Origin: Marimicrobium sp913061115
GTDB lineage: Bacteria > Pseudomonadota > Gammaproteobacteria > Pseudomonadales > Halieaceae
Assembly: GCF_047729875.1 (NCBI RefSeq)
Contig: NZ_CP159826.1
Span: 248,001-312,000, forward strand
Direction: 5' to 3'
Length of the DNA: 64,000 nt
Shown here: positions 27,339-36,371 of the stretch, piece after piece
Numbering within the stretch: the first letter of the stretch is position 1
How the letters are laid out: each line of letters opens with the position of its first letter
Notes under the pieces: generated by a model
Told to the model about the DNA's origin: nothing
Database searches by the model: none
What the model saw: the letters and a program-made list of their open reading frames with translations, nothing else
Program-made: the position numbers and the translations under genes

Positions 27339-28112
27339 ATGAATTTGAAGCTGTCTACAAACGATATCCATATTTGGTTGACGCGCAAGTCGCTGATACC
27401 GGCAGCGTTGGTGCGCGATTATTACAGCCTGATGGATGAGTCTCAACGTGCGCGTAACCTGCGCTTTTCGCGCCAGGAATTACGCGACGCTGATGCCATC
27501 ACCCGAGCCTTACAACGCACTGTTCTATCTCAGTATGCAGACACTTCCCCGTCAGAGTGGGCGTTCTCGCAAGATGCTGCAGGCAAGCCATATATTTCAG
27601 CACCCAGTACAAGCCTATCATTTAATCTAAGCCATACTAGCGAGTGGGTCGTGTGCGCTGTCGCGCGCCATCCTTTTATCGGTGTTGATATCGAGCACTG
27701 TGAGCGCAACGCGACAACAGTGCCGCTAGCGAAGCGTTTTTTTTCGCCTCAGGAGTACCTAGAACTGTTGCGTTTTCCGACCGGGGAGCAGAAAAGTCGA
27801 TTCTTCGATTACTGGACACTGAAAGAGGCGTATATCAAAGCGCGCGGAGAAGGGATTTCGCTGGGCCTCAATCGTTTTGGTTTTGAACTCGAGCCCACTG
27901 GTAAGATCCGCTTCTATTGCGACAGCGAACTGCAAGACGACCCCCAGTTGTGGCATTTTGGCCTATCCTCTAGCCAGGGTGACCATCGCATGGCGCTTGC
28001 CTTCAAGCCGCGCTCATTGCTCCGCGACCTTAATATCCAGTATTTCTTGACCATTCCCCTGTGTAGTACAGAAGTCTATGAAGGCCCTTTGTTATTTGGC
28101 GATCAAAGCTAG
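27339..28112 (+). CDS. Sfp-type 4'-phosphopantetheinyl transferase
   Basis: A 257-residue PPTase that attaches phosphopantetheine from CoA to carrier proteins. Conserved motifs are PSTSLSFNLSHTSEW, GVDIEHCERN (first metal Asp) and DYWTLKEAYIKARGEG (the WxxKEAxxK motif). It is the two-lobed Sfp/EntD type, not AcpS. ATG 27339 was chosen over GTG 27327, which sits in the same frame just upstream. An Sfp-type enzyme usually serves PKS, NRPS or specialised lipid carrier proteins, and the nearby ceramide locus needs one. No PKS/NRPS gene is in the window. Confidence 0.88.
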   Translation: MNLKLSTNDIHIWLTRKSLIPAALVRDYYSLMDESQRARNLRFSRQELRDADAITRALQRTVLSQYADTSPSEWAFSQDAAGKPYISAPSTSLSFNLSHTSEWVVCAVARHPFIGVDIEHCERNATTVPLAKRFFSPQEYLELLRFPTGEQKSRFFDYWTLKEAYIKARGEGISLGLNRFGFELEPTGKIRFYCDSELQDDPQLWHFGLSSSQGDHRMALAFKPRSLLRDLNIQYFLTIPLCSTEVYEGPLLFGDQS

Positions 28113-28141
28113 CCAGTGACGCGCATAAACATTTTGACTTT

Positions 28142-28163
28142 ACGTTCACCATGGGTGTAACGT
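28142..28163. promoter_or_regulatory. Imperfect palindrome upstream of TonB receptor gene
   Basis: ACGTTCACCATGGGTGTAACGT pairs imperfectly with itself and lies about 110 bases before the TonB receptor start. A TTGACT hexamer sits just upstream of it. It could be an operator, but no regulator gene is adjacent and the match is imperfect. Confidence 0.25.
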
Positions 28164-28274
28164 CATTGGTAGTATAGGGTCTTCTTTTTTGATCGTTGCT
28201 CTGTTTAAAAAATGTCCGTGATAGCGCCTGTATCCGGTAGTGTCACAATAATAACCAGGTTAGGGAATGCGCCC

Positions 28275-30770
28275 ATGAAGTATAAAATCTCACATGCAGC
28301 ACTTTTTTTTGGTGCAGCCCTCTGCAGTCAGACGGTTTTGTCTCAGCAAAATGGTCTCGAGGAGGTCATTGTTACGGCAGAAAAGCGCGCCACTAACGTG
28401 CAGGACACCCCTGTTGCCGTAAGCGTTTTCACCGGGGAAGAGCTCAATAGAGCGCTGATCAGTAAGTCATTGGACCTCCAGTTCAATGTGCCGAATATGC
28501 TGATGAGCAAGGGCAATTTTTCGGGATCACAGATTTCGATTCGTGGTATTGGTAATCTTGCCGTCGGTTCAGCTTCCGACAGTGGCACGGGCAATCACTT
28601 CGACGGTGTCTACCTGAATAACGGCCGAATTTTCGAAATGGAGTTTTACGATGCTGAGCGTATTGAGGTGCTGCGCGGTCCGCAGGGAACACTGTATGGC
28701 CGCAATACAACGGCGGGGGTCATTAACTTCATCACTAAAAAACCCGAAGACGAGTTTGGTGGTTTTATTGATGTTGAGGCGGGGAATTACGACTACTGGA
28801 AGGTAAAGGGGGCGATCAATATTCCATTGAGCGACTCTTTCGCGCAGCGTTTTTCCATGTTTTACACGGAGCGCGAAGGGTATGTCGACAACGAATTTGA
28901 CGGCAACACCATTGATGGTCGCGACATGTACTCGCTGCGCTCGGGAACACGTTGGTCGAACGACACGACGGACGCGACATTAACCATCAATTATTTTAAT
29001 GAAGATTCGAGTCGGATGCGCGGCAGTAATCAAGGCTGTCTGCGGGATCCAGCTGGTATTATAGGCTGTATGCCGACAGCACTTGCCGATGAGAGCACCA
29101 ATAGCGCAGCCACTGCGACCGGATTTTTAATAAACACCTTTGTTCAGCCAAACTATCCTGGCCAGCCTTTTCCCGCCGATGATTTTCTGAACTCGCCAAA
29201 ATCCTCTGATCCGCGCAAGCAGTTTTTAGACTTTACCCCGACCTACGAGGTAGAGGATACTATTGTTGCGTTTGAGGTTAACCACGAGTTTGGAGATTAC
29301 AGCGTGACCGCTCTCTCGGGCTACCATAAGTCTGATTATGATGCGTTAAATGACTACGACTTCACGGTGGCGTCAGGAATTTGGCCCGTAGAGGTGACCA
29401 TGCAGGCCAGCACCGCTGGGCAGATTACCGTGGATCGCCTCTACAATGTCGATCGATCAACCACATCCCCAGAGCAGTGGAGTCAAGAGCTGCGTCTCGC
29501 TTCAGATCTTGAAGGCGATTGGAACTTCATGGTGGGTGGGTTCTACCTTAACTACGAAAGCGATGATCAGTATTATATCTATTCCTCAGCTCTTGAGCTC
29601 GCGGGCCAGCAGCCGGGACTGACAGCCACAGCACCGGAGTATCGCCTTTATTTGAATGAGACTAAGCCCTACGAGCTGGAAACCTATGCGGCGTTTGGTG
29701 AACTCTATTGGCAAGCCGCCGATGATATTGAGGTAACGCTTGGATTGCGCTACACGCAGGAAAAAAAGAGCGCCAGTCAGCGCACAATCTACCTTGGATT
29801 TCTGGATAATCCAGACGCTGAAAACGGCGGCTACAGCGACTTTGATGGAAAATGGGACGAGCCCACGGGCAAGATCAATGTCAGTTGGAACGCGACAGAC
29901 AATATTATGGCCTACGCCACGCTTTCGCGAAGCTACAAGAGCGGTGGTTTTAACCCAATATCGTCCGAGTCGCCTCTGCTTGACCCGGCTGTAGGAGGGA
30001 ACCCCGATCTTGCTGAGTTTGATCCAGAGTACATCAATGCGTTGGAGCTTGGCTTAAAAAGTCGTTTTTTCTCTAATACGCTTCAGGCCAATATGACGTA
30101 CTTCTATTATGACTATGATGGCTTGCAGGTGGGAGAAATTACTAACCAGACTGCAGTGAACAGCAATTATAATGCCACCATACAGGGCTTCGAAGGTGAG
30201 TTTATTTGGGTGCCTGACGAGCACTGGCGCTTTACCACCAATCTGGCATGGCTCGACTCAGAATTGGACAGTGCAGAAAGCGTTGATCCGGCCAATATCA
30301 ATCTGCTGGGCACAGTGGAAAACATTATTACTACGCCGTTTAACAATGAGTACATAGGGCCGGACTGTCCCTCTGGCACTCCGCCGTGTCCTGGGTTGCC
30401 CGTATCAGTTAAAGGCAATTCGCTGCCAAACGCCCCTGATTTTTCTGTCAACTTAGGTGTCGGCTATACCTGGTTTTTGCAGAATGGTATGGAGATTATC
30501 GCTGCGACCAATTATTACTGGCAAGATGATTTTTACACGCGAATCTTCAACGCGCCTAATGATAAAGTTGATGCTTGGGAAGTCTGGAACGCGACCGTCA
30601 CACTTTACAGCACAGATAAAAGCTGGCTCGTCGAGCTCTGGGGGCTTAACTTAAACGATGATGATCACGTCACTGGGCAATACCTAGGTGACCAGAACGT
30701 AGGGTTGGCAACGAATCAGTTTTTGTTAGAGCCGCGTACATACGGTGTTAGCCTGCGGTATAACTTCTAG
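28275..30770 (+). CDS. TonB-dependent outer membrane receptor
   Basis: An 831-residue receptor with a signal peptide (MKYKISHAALFFGAALCSQTVLS) and a TonB box near the mature N-terminus (EEVIVTAEK). The plug domain contains TPVAVSVFTGEEL and GPQGTLYGRNTTAGVINFITKKP. A large beta-barrel follows, ending in the aromatic terminus YGVSLRYNF required for outer-membrane assembly. The ATG at 28275, with TTAGGGA eight bases upstream, replaces a GTG-like earlier start. The barrel resembles the TonB receptors common in Sphingomonadales/Spongiibacteraceae for catabolic substrates. The substrate is unknown. The MFS gene follows 14 bases later. Confidence 0.92.
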   Translation: MKYKISHAALFFGAALCSQTVLSQQNGLEEVIVTAEKRATNVQDTPVAVSVFTGEELNRALISKSLDLQFNVPNMLMSKGNFSGSQISIRGIGNLAVGSASDSGTGNHFDGVYLNNGRIFEMEFYDAERIEVLRGPQGTLYGRNTTAGVINFITKKPEDEFGGFIDVEAGNYDYWKVKGAINIPLSDSFAQRFSMFYTEREGYVDNEFDGNTIDGRDMYSLRSGTRWSNDTTDATLTINYFNEDSSRMRGSNQGCLRDPAGIIGCMPTALADESTNSAATATGFLINTFVQPNYPGQPFPADDFLNSPKSSDPRKQFLDFTPTYEVEDTIVAFEVNHEFGDYSVTALSGYHKSDYDALNDYDFTVASGIWPVEVTMQASTAGQITVDRLYNVDRSTTSPEQWSQELRLASDLEGDWNFMVGGFYLNYESDDQYYIYSSALELAGQQPGLTATAPEYRLYLNETKPYELETYAAFGELYWQAADDIEVTLGLRYTQEKKSASQRTIYLGFLDNPDAENGGYSDFDGKWDEPTGKINVSWNATDNIMAYATLSRSYKSGGFNPISSESPLLDPAVGGNPDLAEFDPEYINALELGLKSRFFSNTLQANMTYFYYDYDGLQVGEITNQTAVNSNYNATIQGFEGEFIWVPDEHWRFTTNLAWLDSELDSAESVDPANINLLGTVENIITTPFNNEYIGPDCPSGTPPCPGLPVSVKGNSLPNAPDFSVNLGVGYTWFLQNGMEIIAATNYYWQDDFYTRIFNAPNDKVDAWEVWNATVTLYSTDKSWLVELWGLNLNDDDHVTGQYLGDQNVGLATNQFLLEPRTYGVSLRYNF

Positions 30771-30784
30771 TTAATTGAGCGTTA

Positions 30785-32008
30785 ATGTTTCGAATTTTTC
30801 TTCCTCCAGCGGGACTGGAGTCAGCTGACAAGAAGCTACTCCTGCTTTTGGGTGTGGCTTTCTTCGTGGGGCAGTATGATATGACCGTATTGGGTCTTGC
30901 CCTGCCTGATATTCAAAAAAGTTTTAGTATTTCAGAAGAGAGGTTGGGAAAAGTTATCGCCATCGCAAAGATGGGGTCTATTCCCGCACTCTTTCTCGCC
31001 CTGCTGTCAGACCGTGTCGGTCGGCGATCAATGTTGATGTTCACCCTGCTGGGGCTCTCAATTGCCACTGGCGCTACAGGGTTTGCGCGTACCGCCGAGG
31101 AATTCATCGCTATGCAGTTCTTGGCGCGTGGGTTTTCTACAGCCGAAGAAATAATCGCCGTTATCTATGTGCTGGAACTACTCCCCGTCATGCATCGCGG
31201 CTGGGGTGTAGGTTTTTTGGCCGCTATGGGGGCTATCGGGGCAGGGTTGGCGTCGTTACTTTATGGCGCAGTGGAATTCTTGCCCGGAGGATGGCGGGCG
31301 CTCTATGTTTTGGCGGCCCTACCTATTCTGTATCTCGCATGGCTGCGGCGATTAATGCCCGAATCAGCGATGTTTAATCACTATGTTAAAGGCGATACCG
31401 CTCACTCGTTCTGGCGACCATTTGCCACGGTCTGGAGCACACACCGCGGACAAATGATGGCCATCGGGTTGATTGCGGCGGCATTTTGGTTTCATCTCGC
31501 TGCGACGATGAATTTTATGTCCAAGTATTTGCAGGAGATGCATGCCTACGCGCCACAAGACATCAGTCTGCTCTATATTGTGGCCGGTGCTGTGGCAATT
31601 ACGGGCAATGTCACGGCAGGGCGAATCTCAGATCGTATTGGACGGCGCCCCACCCTCGCTGTGGGGCTAATGGTTAATTGCCTGGCTGTAATGACGTTTT
31701 ACAACAGCAGTGGATTACTGCTGCCACTGGCTTGGATAGCGCTGCTGTTTAGCTTTTTTGCAGTAGAAGTGATGGTCAATACTATAAGCGGCGAACTGTT
31801 TCCAACAAGCTGTCGTTCAACCGCGTCGACGTTGCGTATGATTTTCGCGGTACTTGCGGGGGTCGCCGGTCTTGCGGTCGAGGGCAGCCTCTATACGATG
31901 CTGGGGAGTCATGCGGCCGCACTCTCTGCCATGACCCTTACCTCCTTGTTGGCGTTGCCCATTGTGGTGTTGGCCCTTCGAGAGACGTCTGGTACGCAGC
32001 TGAGCTAG
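30785..32008 (+). CDS. MFS transporter
   Basis: A 407-residue major facilitator with about 12 hydrophobic segments. The loop 2-3 motif is visible as SDRVGRRSML and the duplicated loop 8-9 motif as ISDRIGRRPTL. The first segments contain DMTVLGLALPDIQ, typical of sugar/aromatic-acid porters. It follows the TonB receptor by 14 bases, which suggests an outer plus inner membrane uptake pair for one substrate. The specificity cannot be deduced. Confidence 0.9.
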   Translation: MFRIFLPPAGLESADKKLLLLLGVAFFVGQYDMTVLGLALPDIQKSFSISEERLGKVIAIAKMGSIPALFLALLSDRVGRRSMLMFTLLGLSIATGATGFARTAEEFIAMQFLARGFSTAEEIIAVIYVLELLPVMHRGWGVGFLAAMGAIGAGLASLLYGAVEFLPGGWRALYVLAALPILYLAWLRRLMPESAMFNHYVKGDTAHSFWRPFATVWSTHRGQMMAIGLIAAAFWFHLAATMNFMSKYLQEMHAYAPQDISLLYIVAGAVAITGNVTAGRISDRIGRRPTLAVGLMVNCLAVMTFYNSSGLLLPLAWIALLFSFFAVEVMVNTISGELFPTSCRSTASTLRMIFAVLAGVAGLAVEGSLYTMLGSHAAALSAMTLTSLLALPIVVLALRETSGTQLS

Positions 32009-32060
32009 AGCTGTGACGGGTTGAGCACGGGTGCCGAAATATAAAACAACCAAAATCGAT

Positions 32061-32090
32061 GTGCTGGCAGAGGAAGTGTCTGCCTGCCAC
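32061..32090. terminator. Candidate hairpin between convergent genes
   Basis: GGCAGA-GGAAGTG-TCTGCC forms a 6-bp stem extended by GTG/CAC across small bulges, between the MFS stop and the cbpM stop. There is no T-run, so a rho-independent terminator is only possible. Confidence 0.3.
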
Positions 32091-32127
32091 TGTTAACATT
32101 AATACTAACCGCTTCTTTTCTGCGTCT

Positions 32128-32430
32128 TCAATTAATAAAACGATTAAGCTGCTGTTCAAAGCGGCGGCTCTGCTGTTCAAGCACTTCATTTTTTTGTAGC
32201 AGATCTACCACCATCGAAATAGCAATCCAGTCGATCTCTAAATCATGATGGAGCCGCACGGCCTTTCGTAGCCAGTGAGCGGTGGTAGCGTCAAACATCC
32301 AGTCAGCGATATTGTCGCCGTCTGCAGGTTGAGCAATACCGTGATCGACGGCCTCAACAATAATCTGCTCGGTGAATCCGCCACACTGACAAAGCTCCTG
32401 CACTGAAACCCACAATACTATTTCTGTCAT
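32128..32430 (-). CDS. cbpM: Chaperone modulator CbpM
   Basis: A 100-residue protein matching CbpM, the MerR-like small partner that inhibits the J-protein CbpA. Typical features are the start MTEIVLWVSVQELCQ, LRKAVRLHHDLEIDW and a coiled C-terminal segment LQKNEVLEQQSRRFEQQL. It lies directly downstream of cbpA with a one-base overlap, the standard operon order. Confidence 0.9.
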   Translation of the reverse strand: MTEIVLWVSVQELCQCGGFTEQIIVEAVDHGIAQPADGDNIADWMFDATTAHWLRKAVRLHHDLEIDWIAISMVVDLLQKNEVLEQQSRRFEQQLNRFIN

Positions 32431-33371
32431 TACTCGCTACTCCACTGTGCTCTTGGATCGAATTCCACCTTCTCCGATAATGATTGCCACAAAGCCTTAA
32501 CCTCGTCATTGGCGGATGAGGGCACTACAATTTTTAGCAGGGCAAACATATCCCCCGTGCCCGTTTTGGTCGCCATACCTTTACCCTTTATTCGTAGCCG
32601 TGTTCCGGCCTGGCTATTGGGCCCAATGGTCAAGTGTATTTTCCCCGTCAGAGTAGGGACGGTCACCTTCGTCCCCAGCGCAGCTTCCCACGGTGCCAGT
32701 GGAACTGTGATGACAAGGTTATGCCCCTCAACGTCGAACAGCGGATGTGGCACTAATCGAATATGCAGGTAAAGATCTCCATGCGGCCCATCTCCCTGAC
32801 CATAGCCTCCTTGCCCCTTGAGGCGGACCCGCTCACCGTCGACGATGCCTACGGGTATTTTGACTTTTAGACTTTTCTTAACGTCTTTGACCTGACCATT
32901 TTCATAGACTGGAATCTGGTATTCCACAAGTTTGGACGTCTCAGTGGCTGTCTCTTCGAGGAAAATGGGCATTTCAATCTCTGCATCTTGGCCTCTCGAT
33001 CCTCTTGGCTGCTGACCGGCCTCGGCACCGCCGCCACGAAACATAGAGTTAAAAAAATCTGAAAAATCACCTTCGAAGCGAGTAGAGTCTGCCTCGCTAA
33101 AGCCGCCGCTTCTTTGCCAGTTTGGTGGCGGCTCGAACCCCGCCCCCTGTCGGTTGCCGTGCTGACGCAGCTCATCATATTCTGCCCTGCGGCCAGCATC
33201 CTTTAAAACCTCATAGGCCTCCGCGACTTCTTTGAATTTGTCTTCTGCCCCGGGATCTGGATTCATGTCCGGGTGGTACTTGCGCGCTAACTTGCGGTAC
33301 GCCGTCTTGATGTCCTTGCTGTCTGAATCCTCAGATACACCGAGAAGTTCGTAGTAGTCTTTAAAATCCAT
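32430..33371 (-). CDS. cbpA: DnaJ-class co-chaperone CbpA
   Basis: A 313-residue J-domain protein. The J domain occupies residues 1-70 with the HPD motif at 33-35 (KYHPDMNP). A Gly/Phe-poor linker follows, then two substrate-binding beta domains, without the DnaJ zinc finger. This is the CbpA layout: a DnaK partner and nucleoid-associated protein in E. coli. Its stop overlaps the cbpM start (GTAATG junction region). The flanking divergent gap is about 345 bases. Confidence 0.92.
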   Translation of the reverse strand: MDFKDYYELLGVSEDSDSKDIKTAYRKLARKYHPDMNPDPGAEDKFKEVAEAYEVLKDAGRRAEYDELRQHGNRQGAGFEPPPNWQRSGGFSEADSTRFEGDFSDFFNSMFRGGGAEAGQQPRGSRGQDAEIEMPIFLEETATETSKLVEYQIPVYENGQVKDVKKSLKVKIPVGIVDGERVRLKGQGGYGQGDGPHGDLYLHIRLVPHPLFDVEGHNLVITVPLAPWEAALGTKVTVPTLTGKIHLTIGPNSQAGTRLRIKGKGMATKTGTGDMFALLKIVVPSSANDEVKALWQSLSEKVEFDPRAQWSSE

Positions 33372-33716
33372 AGGGTCTTCATCTCAAAAATACATAGAAT
33401 AATCAATGAGTACGGGCCGGCCGTAATGCCAAAAATAATTTCTAAAGCAATAAAAAACGTCGATACCGCTATTGGCAGGACGATCCTATACACGTTGTTA
33501 CTTGCTCGTGACTGTGGCCATTGTCGCATTACTTCATAGACTGTTTCCATCACCAAAAAGCGACGAGACACCTTGGGGTTTAGGTGTTTGTCATAGATTT
33601 ATTGGAAGAACCGCAAGCTCCGTTTGATCTGAATGCCCCTGCAGCCTTACTATGATGGCCCCAAATGTCGGTTTATGGCCTCTTAAATGGCTATAAAATT
33701 AAGAAGATGACTCCCT
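33372..33716. other. Divergent intergenic region between cbpA and the P450 gene
   Basis: About 345 bases. It should contain promoters for both cbpA (leftward) and the P450 (rightward). A TATAAAAT sequence about 30 bases before the P450 start is a reasonable -10-like element. I see no tRNA, repeat or supported coding frame; the frame crossing cbpA's start on the minus strand has no ribosome site and looks like a shadow. Confidence 0.4.
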
Positions 33717-34970
33717 ATGACTGAGAAATGTCCGTTCCAGTTCGATCTTATGAACCCTATGACGCACAACGAGAGACTGCCGTTTGAAGCATTTGCGACT
33801 CTGCGGCAACAGTGCCCAGTGTCTTATCAGACTGGAGCGCCTCAGTATGGCGGAGATTTCTGGGCCATCACCAAGCGTGCTGACCTTGATTATATTTCAA
33901 AGAACCCAGATAAGTTCTCATCTAGCGCCAATCTGGCGCACCCGCAACCCGGGGGCAATGATCCGGAATCGCTGGAGATAATGCGGCAGCTCATTATCAA
34001 TATGGATCCTCCAAATCATGTTAAGTATCGTCGCGTCGTGCGTAATGCCTTTACCGGTAAAGCGGTAGATGCGCTGGAGCCACTGATGAGAGAATTTGCA
34101 AAAGATATTATCGACAATGTCGCTAGCAGAGGTGAGTGCGAATTTGTCTCTGAGGTATCAGCAGAAATGCCTTTGTTTATTATCTGCGCGCTGATGGAAA
34201 TGCCGGCGCATAAGCGCCAGACCTTTGCCAGTCTTGTTGATGTCATGATCGGTATGGATGACCCTGAGTTAGATGTGACTCCCGAAGACGGACAACTTGC
34301 GGCAGCACAGATCTTTGAAATCGCTATGGAGCTGGCTGCGAGTCACAAGGCGGACCCTAAAGGGGGCACGGTGATTGATGCTTTGCTGAATGGTATCGTT
34401 GAGGGTGAGAGCCTGGATGAGTTTGAGTTCTGTACTTTTTTTCTGATATTAATAGCGGGCGCGGTTGAAACTACTCGAACTGCAACCAGCCAAGGTATGC
34501 GACTTTTGATGGCACACCCCGAACAACATCAGATGCTTATAGACGACCCATCCTTAATTCCGGATGCAGTGGAAGAAATTTTGCGCTTCTATCCCCCGTT
34601 TATTCATATGCAGCGTACTGCGACAGAAGATATCACGGTCGGTGGGATGGACATTAAAGAAGGCGACCTGTTGAAACTGTTTTATCCTTCAGTCAATCAT
34701 GACCCGGAACTATTCGGCGATGATGCAGAGGCATTTGATGTTACGCGTGGCCAACGAATGCCTGATTTAAAAAATCAGCACCGGACGTTTGGAGTTGGAC
34801 AGCATTTTTGTATCGGTTCACATCTGGCCCGCAGAGAGCTGTGCATTATGTTCGAGGAGATTGTGCCTCGCTTACGCAATCCTCAGTTGGTTGCGAATCC
34901 CCATAATCTGGTGTCCAATTTCATTCCGGGAATCAAGAGAATGGATATCACTTTCGATGCGGCTCGCTAG
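33717..34970 (+). CDS. Cytochrome P450
   Basis: A 417-residue soluble bacterial P450. The haem-Cys loop is FGVGQHFCIGSHLAR with Cys365 as the ligand. The I-helix motif near residues 247-254 is AGAVETTR, one residue longer than the common AGxETT pattern by my alignment. The ExxR equivalents lie in VEEILRFYPP, then the K-helix HMQRTATED. It resembles the CYP families that act on steroids, terpenes or fatty acids in actinobacteria and sphingomonads. No ferredoxin gene is adjacent, so the redox partners are elsewhere. A small membrane protein follows 46 bases later. Confidence 0.9.
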   Translation: MTEKCPFQFDLMNPMTHNERLPFEAFATLRQQCPVSYQTGAPQYGGDFWAITKRADLDYISKNPDKFSSSANLAHPQPGGNDPESLEIMRQLIINMDPPNHVKYRRVVRNAFTGKAVDALEPLMREFAKDIIDNVASRGECEFVSEVSAEMPLFIICALMEMPAHKRQTFASLVDVMIGMDDPELDVTPEDGQLAAAQIFEIAMELAASHKADPKGGTVIDALLNGIVEGESLDEFEFCTFFLILIAGAVETTRTATSQGMRLLMAHPEQHQMLIDDPSLIPDAVEEILRFYPPFIHMQRTATEDITVGGMDIKEGDLLKLFYPSVNHDPELFGDDAEAFDVTRGQRMPDLKNQHRTFGVGQHFCIGSHLARRELCIMFEEIVPRLRNPQLVANPHNLVSNFIPGIKRMDITFDAAR

Positions 34971-35016
34971 CGCATGACAATTGTGACTTGTAGATAATTA
35001 AAAAGAGGGACTATCG

Positions 35017-35427
35017 ATGTTACAGAAATTCATTTGGTGGACGGGTTTATCGGATTTTTTGGTAGGAGCAGGCACATGGGCAGGCGCCGTTGCAATTGCG
35101 AGCGCTGCTGAGCCGGTCAAGGGTCAGTTAGTGCCGTTGATAACGCTGGGAACATTTTTGATGATGGCGGCGGCGTTATTGATGTGGGCGTCCCATGACA
35201 TGACCAATCGCGCGCCAGTTTTTTTCTGGCAAGGACTGGTTCGCTTGTCGGCGATATCCGCCGTGATTTATGCCGTTCCCAATCAGCTCGCTGAGACTTG
35301 GGAATATTGGCTATTAGCCATTGATGGGCCGATTGGGCTGGTCTACGTATTGGGCGCCATGAAAGTGACAGGGTGCTCTTTCTGGCAATTACTGGGCTGC
35401 AAAACATCGCCCTCAGGGCCCCTATAA
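35017..35427 (+). CDS. Small four-helix membrane protein of unknown function
   Basis: A 136-residue protein with four hydrophobic segments and no catalytic motif. A strong ribosome site (AAAAAGAGGG) precedes the ATG. It follows the P450 by 46 bases and precedes gnd by 26, so it may belong to either unit. I do not recognise the family. Confidence 0.7.
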   Translation: MLQKFIWWTGLSDFLVGAGTWAGAVAIASAAEPVKGQLVPLITLGTFLMMAAALLMWASHDMTNRAPVFFWQGLVRLSAISAVIYAVPNQLAETWEYWLLAIDGPIGLVYVLGAMKVTGCSFWQLLGCKTSPSGPL

Positions 35428-35453
35428 CAGCAGGATGTAAGCGGAGGTCTAAG

Positions 35454-36371
35454 GTGAATCTAGGTATAGCAGGGTTGGGAAAAATGGGTGCCAATATGGC
35501 GCGGCGGTTACGGCGCGGCGGCATCGACGTGGTGGCGTTTAATCGCAGCGCGGAAGTGACTGATGCCCTGGTTGCGGAAGTGGGTGTTACCGCGAGTTAT
35601 ACGCTGGAACAGTTAATTAAAGACCTTCCTTTGCCCAGAGTGTTGTGGCTGATGTTGCCCGCTGGTGAGGTGACCGAGCAGGTGATCAATCAGGCGCTGC
35701 CCCTACTCAGCCCGGGTGATGTGCTGATTGATGGCGCCAACAGTTACTACAAAGACTCAATCCGCCGCTCCCAAAGAGTCGAGGCGGCCGGAGTGAATTA
35801 TGTCGATGCCGGTGTGTCGGGTGGCATCTGGGGTCTGGATAATGGCTATGCGTTAATGCTTGGCGGTTCTAAGGACGCTGTTGATCATATTGAGCCTGCG
35901 ATTCGTGTGCTGGCGCCCGGTCCTGAAACCGGCTGGCTGCACTGCGGTCCGGCGGGCAGTGGTCATTTTGTCAAAATGGTCCACAACGGCATCGAGTACG
36001 GCATGATGCAAGCCTATGCGGAGGGCTTTGCGCTAATGAAAGCACGCGAAGATTTTGATCTTGATCTGGCCGCTGTGGCTGAAATGTGGCGTCACGGCAG
36101 TGTGGTTAGAAGCTGGCTGCTCGATTTAATGGGCGACTTTTTGGATAAAGATCAGCAATTGGAAGATGTGCTGCCTATTGTTGCTGACTCTGGGGAAGGG
36201 CGATGGACGGCGCTGGAAGCGATTGAGCAAGGTGTGCCGGCACCCGTGATGAGTCTCGCGCTTATGATGCGCTATGCCAGCCAGGGGGGTGACGAGTACG
36301 GCGCCAAGTTACTGGCGAAAATGCGTCAGGGCTTTGGTGGTCATGCGCTAGGCAAAGAGAAGGCGCCGTGA
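35454..36371 (+). CDS. gnd: 6-phosphogluconate dehydrogenase, short (decarboxylating) type
   Basis: A 305-residue enzyme converting 6-phosphogluconate to ribulose 5-phosphate, CO2 and NAD(P)H. The cofactor motif GLGKMGANMARRL is at the start, then DGANSYYKDS, VSGGIWGLDNGY and the catalytic segment HFVKMVHNGIEYG (Lys and His-Asn). The length is that of the short GndA/Gox-type family rather than the about 470-residue E. coli form. The GTG at 35454 is chosen because GGAGG lies seven bases upstream. It overlaps zwf by four bases (GTGA). Confidence 0.92.
   Translation: MNLGIAGLGKMGANMARRLRRGGIDVVAFNRSAEVTDALVAEVGVTASYTLEQLIKDLPLPRVLWLMLPAGEVTEQVINQALPLLSPGDVLIDGANSYYKDSIRRSQRVEAAGVNYVDAGVSGGIWGLDNGYALMLGGSKDAVDHIEPAIRVLAPGPETGWLHCGPAGSGHFVKMVHNGIEYGMMQAYAEGFALMKAREDFDLDLAAVAEMWRHGSVVRSWLLDLMGDFLDKDQQLEDVLPIVADSGEGRWTALEAIEQGVPAPVMSLALMMRYASQGGDEYGAKLLAKMRQGFGGHALGKEKAP

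Noticed and set aside
33287..33571. Minus-strand frame of 94 residues overlapping the start of cbpA
   Set aside because: It overlaps the J domain in another frame and has no ribosome site; the hydrophobic stretch arises from the AT-rich gap.
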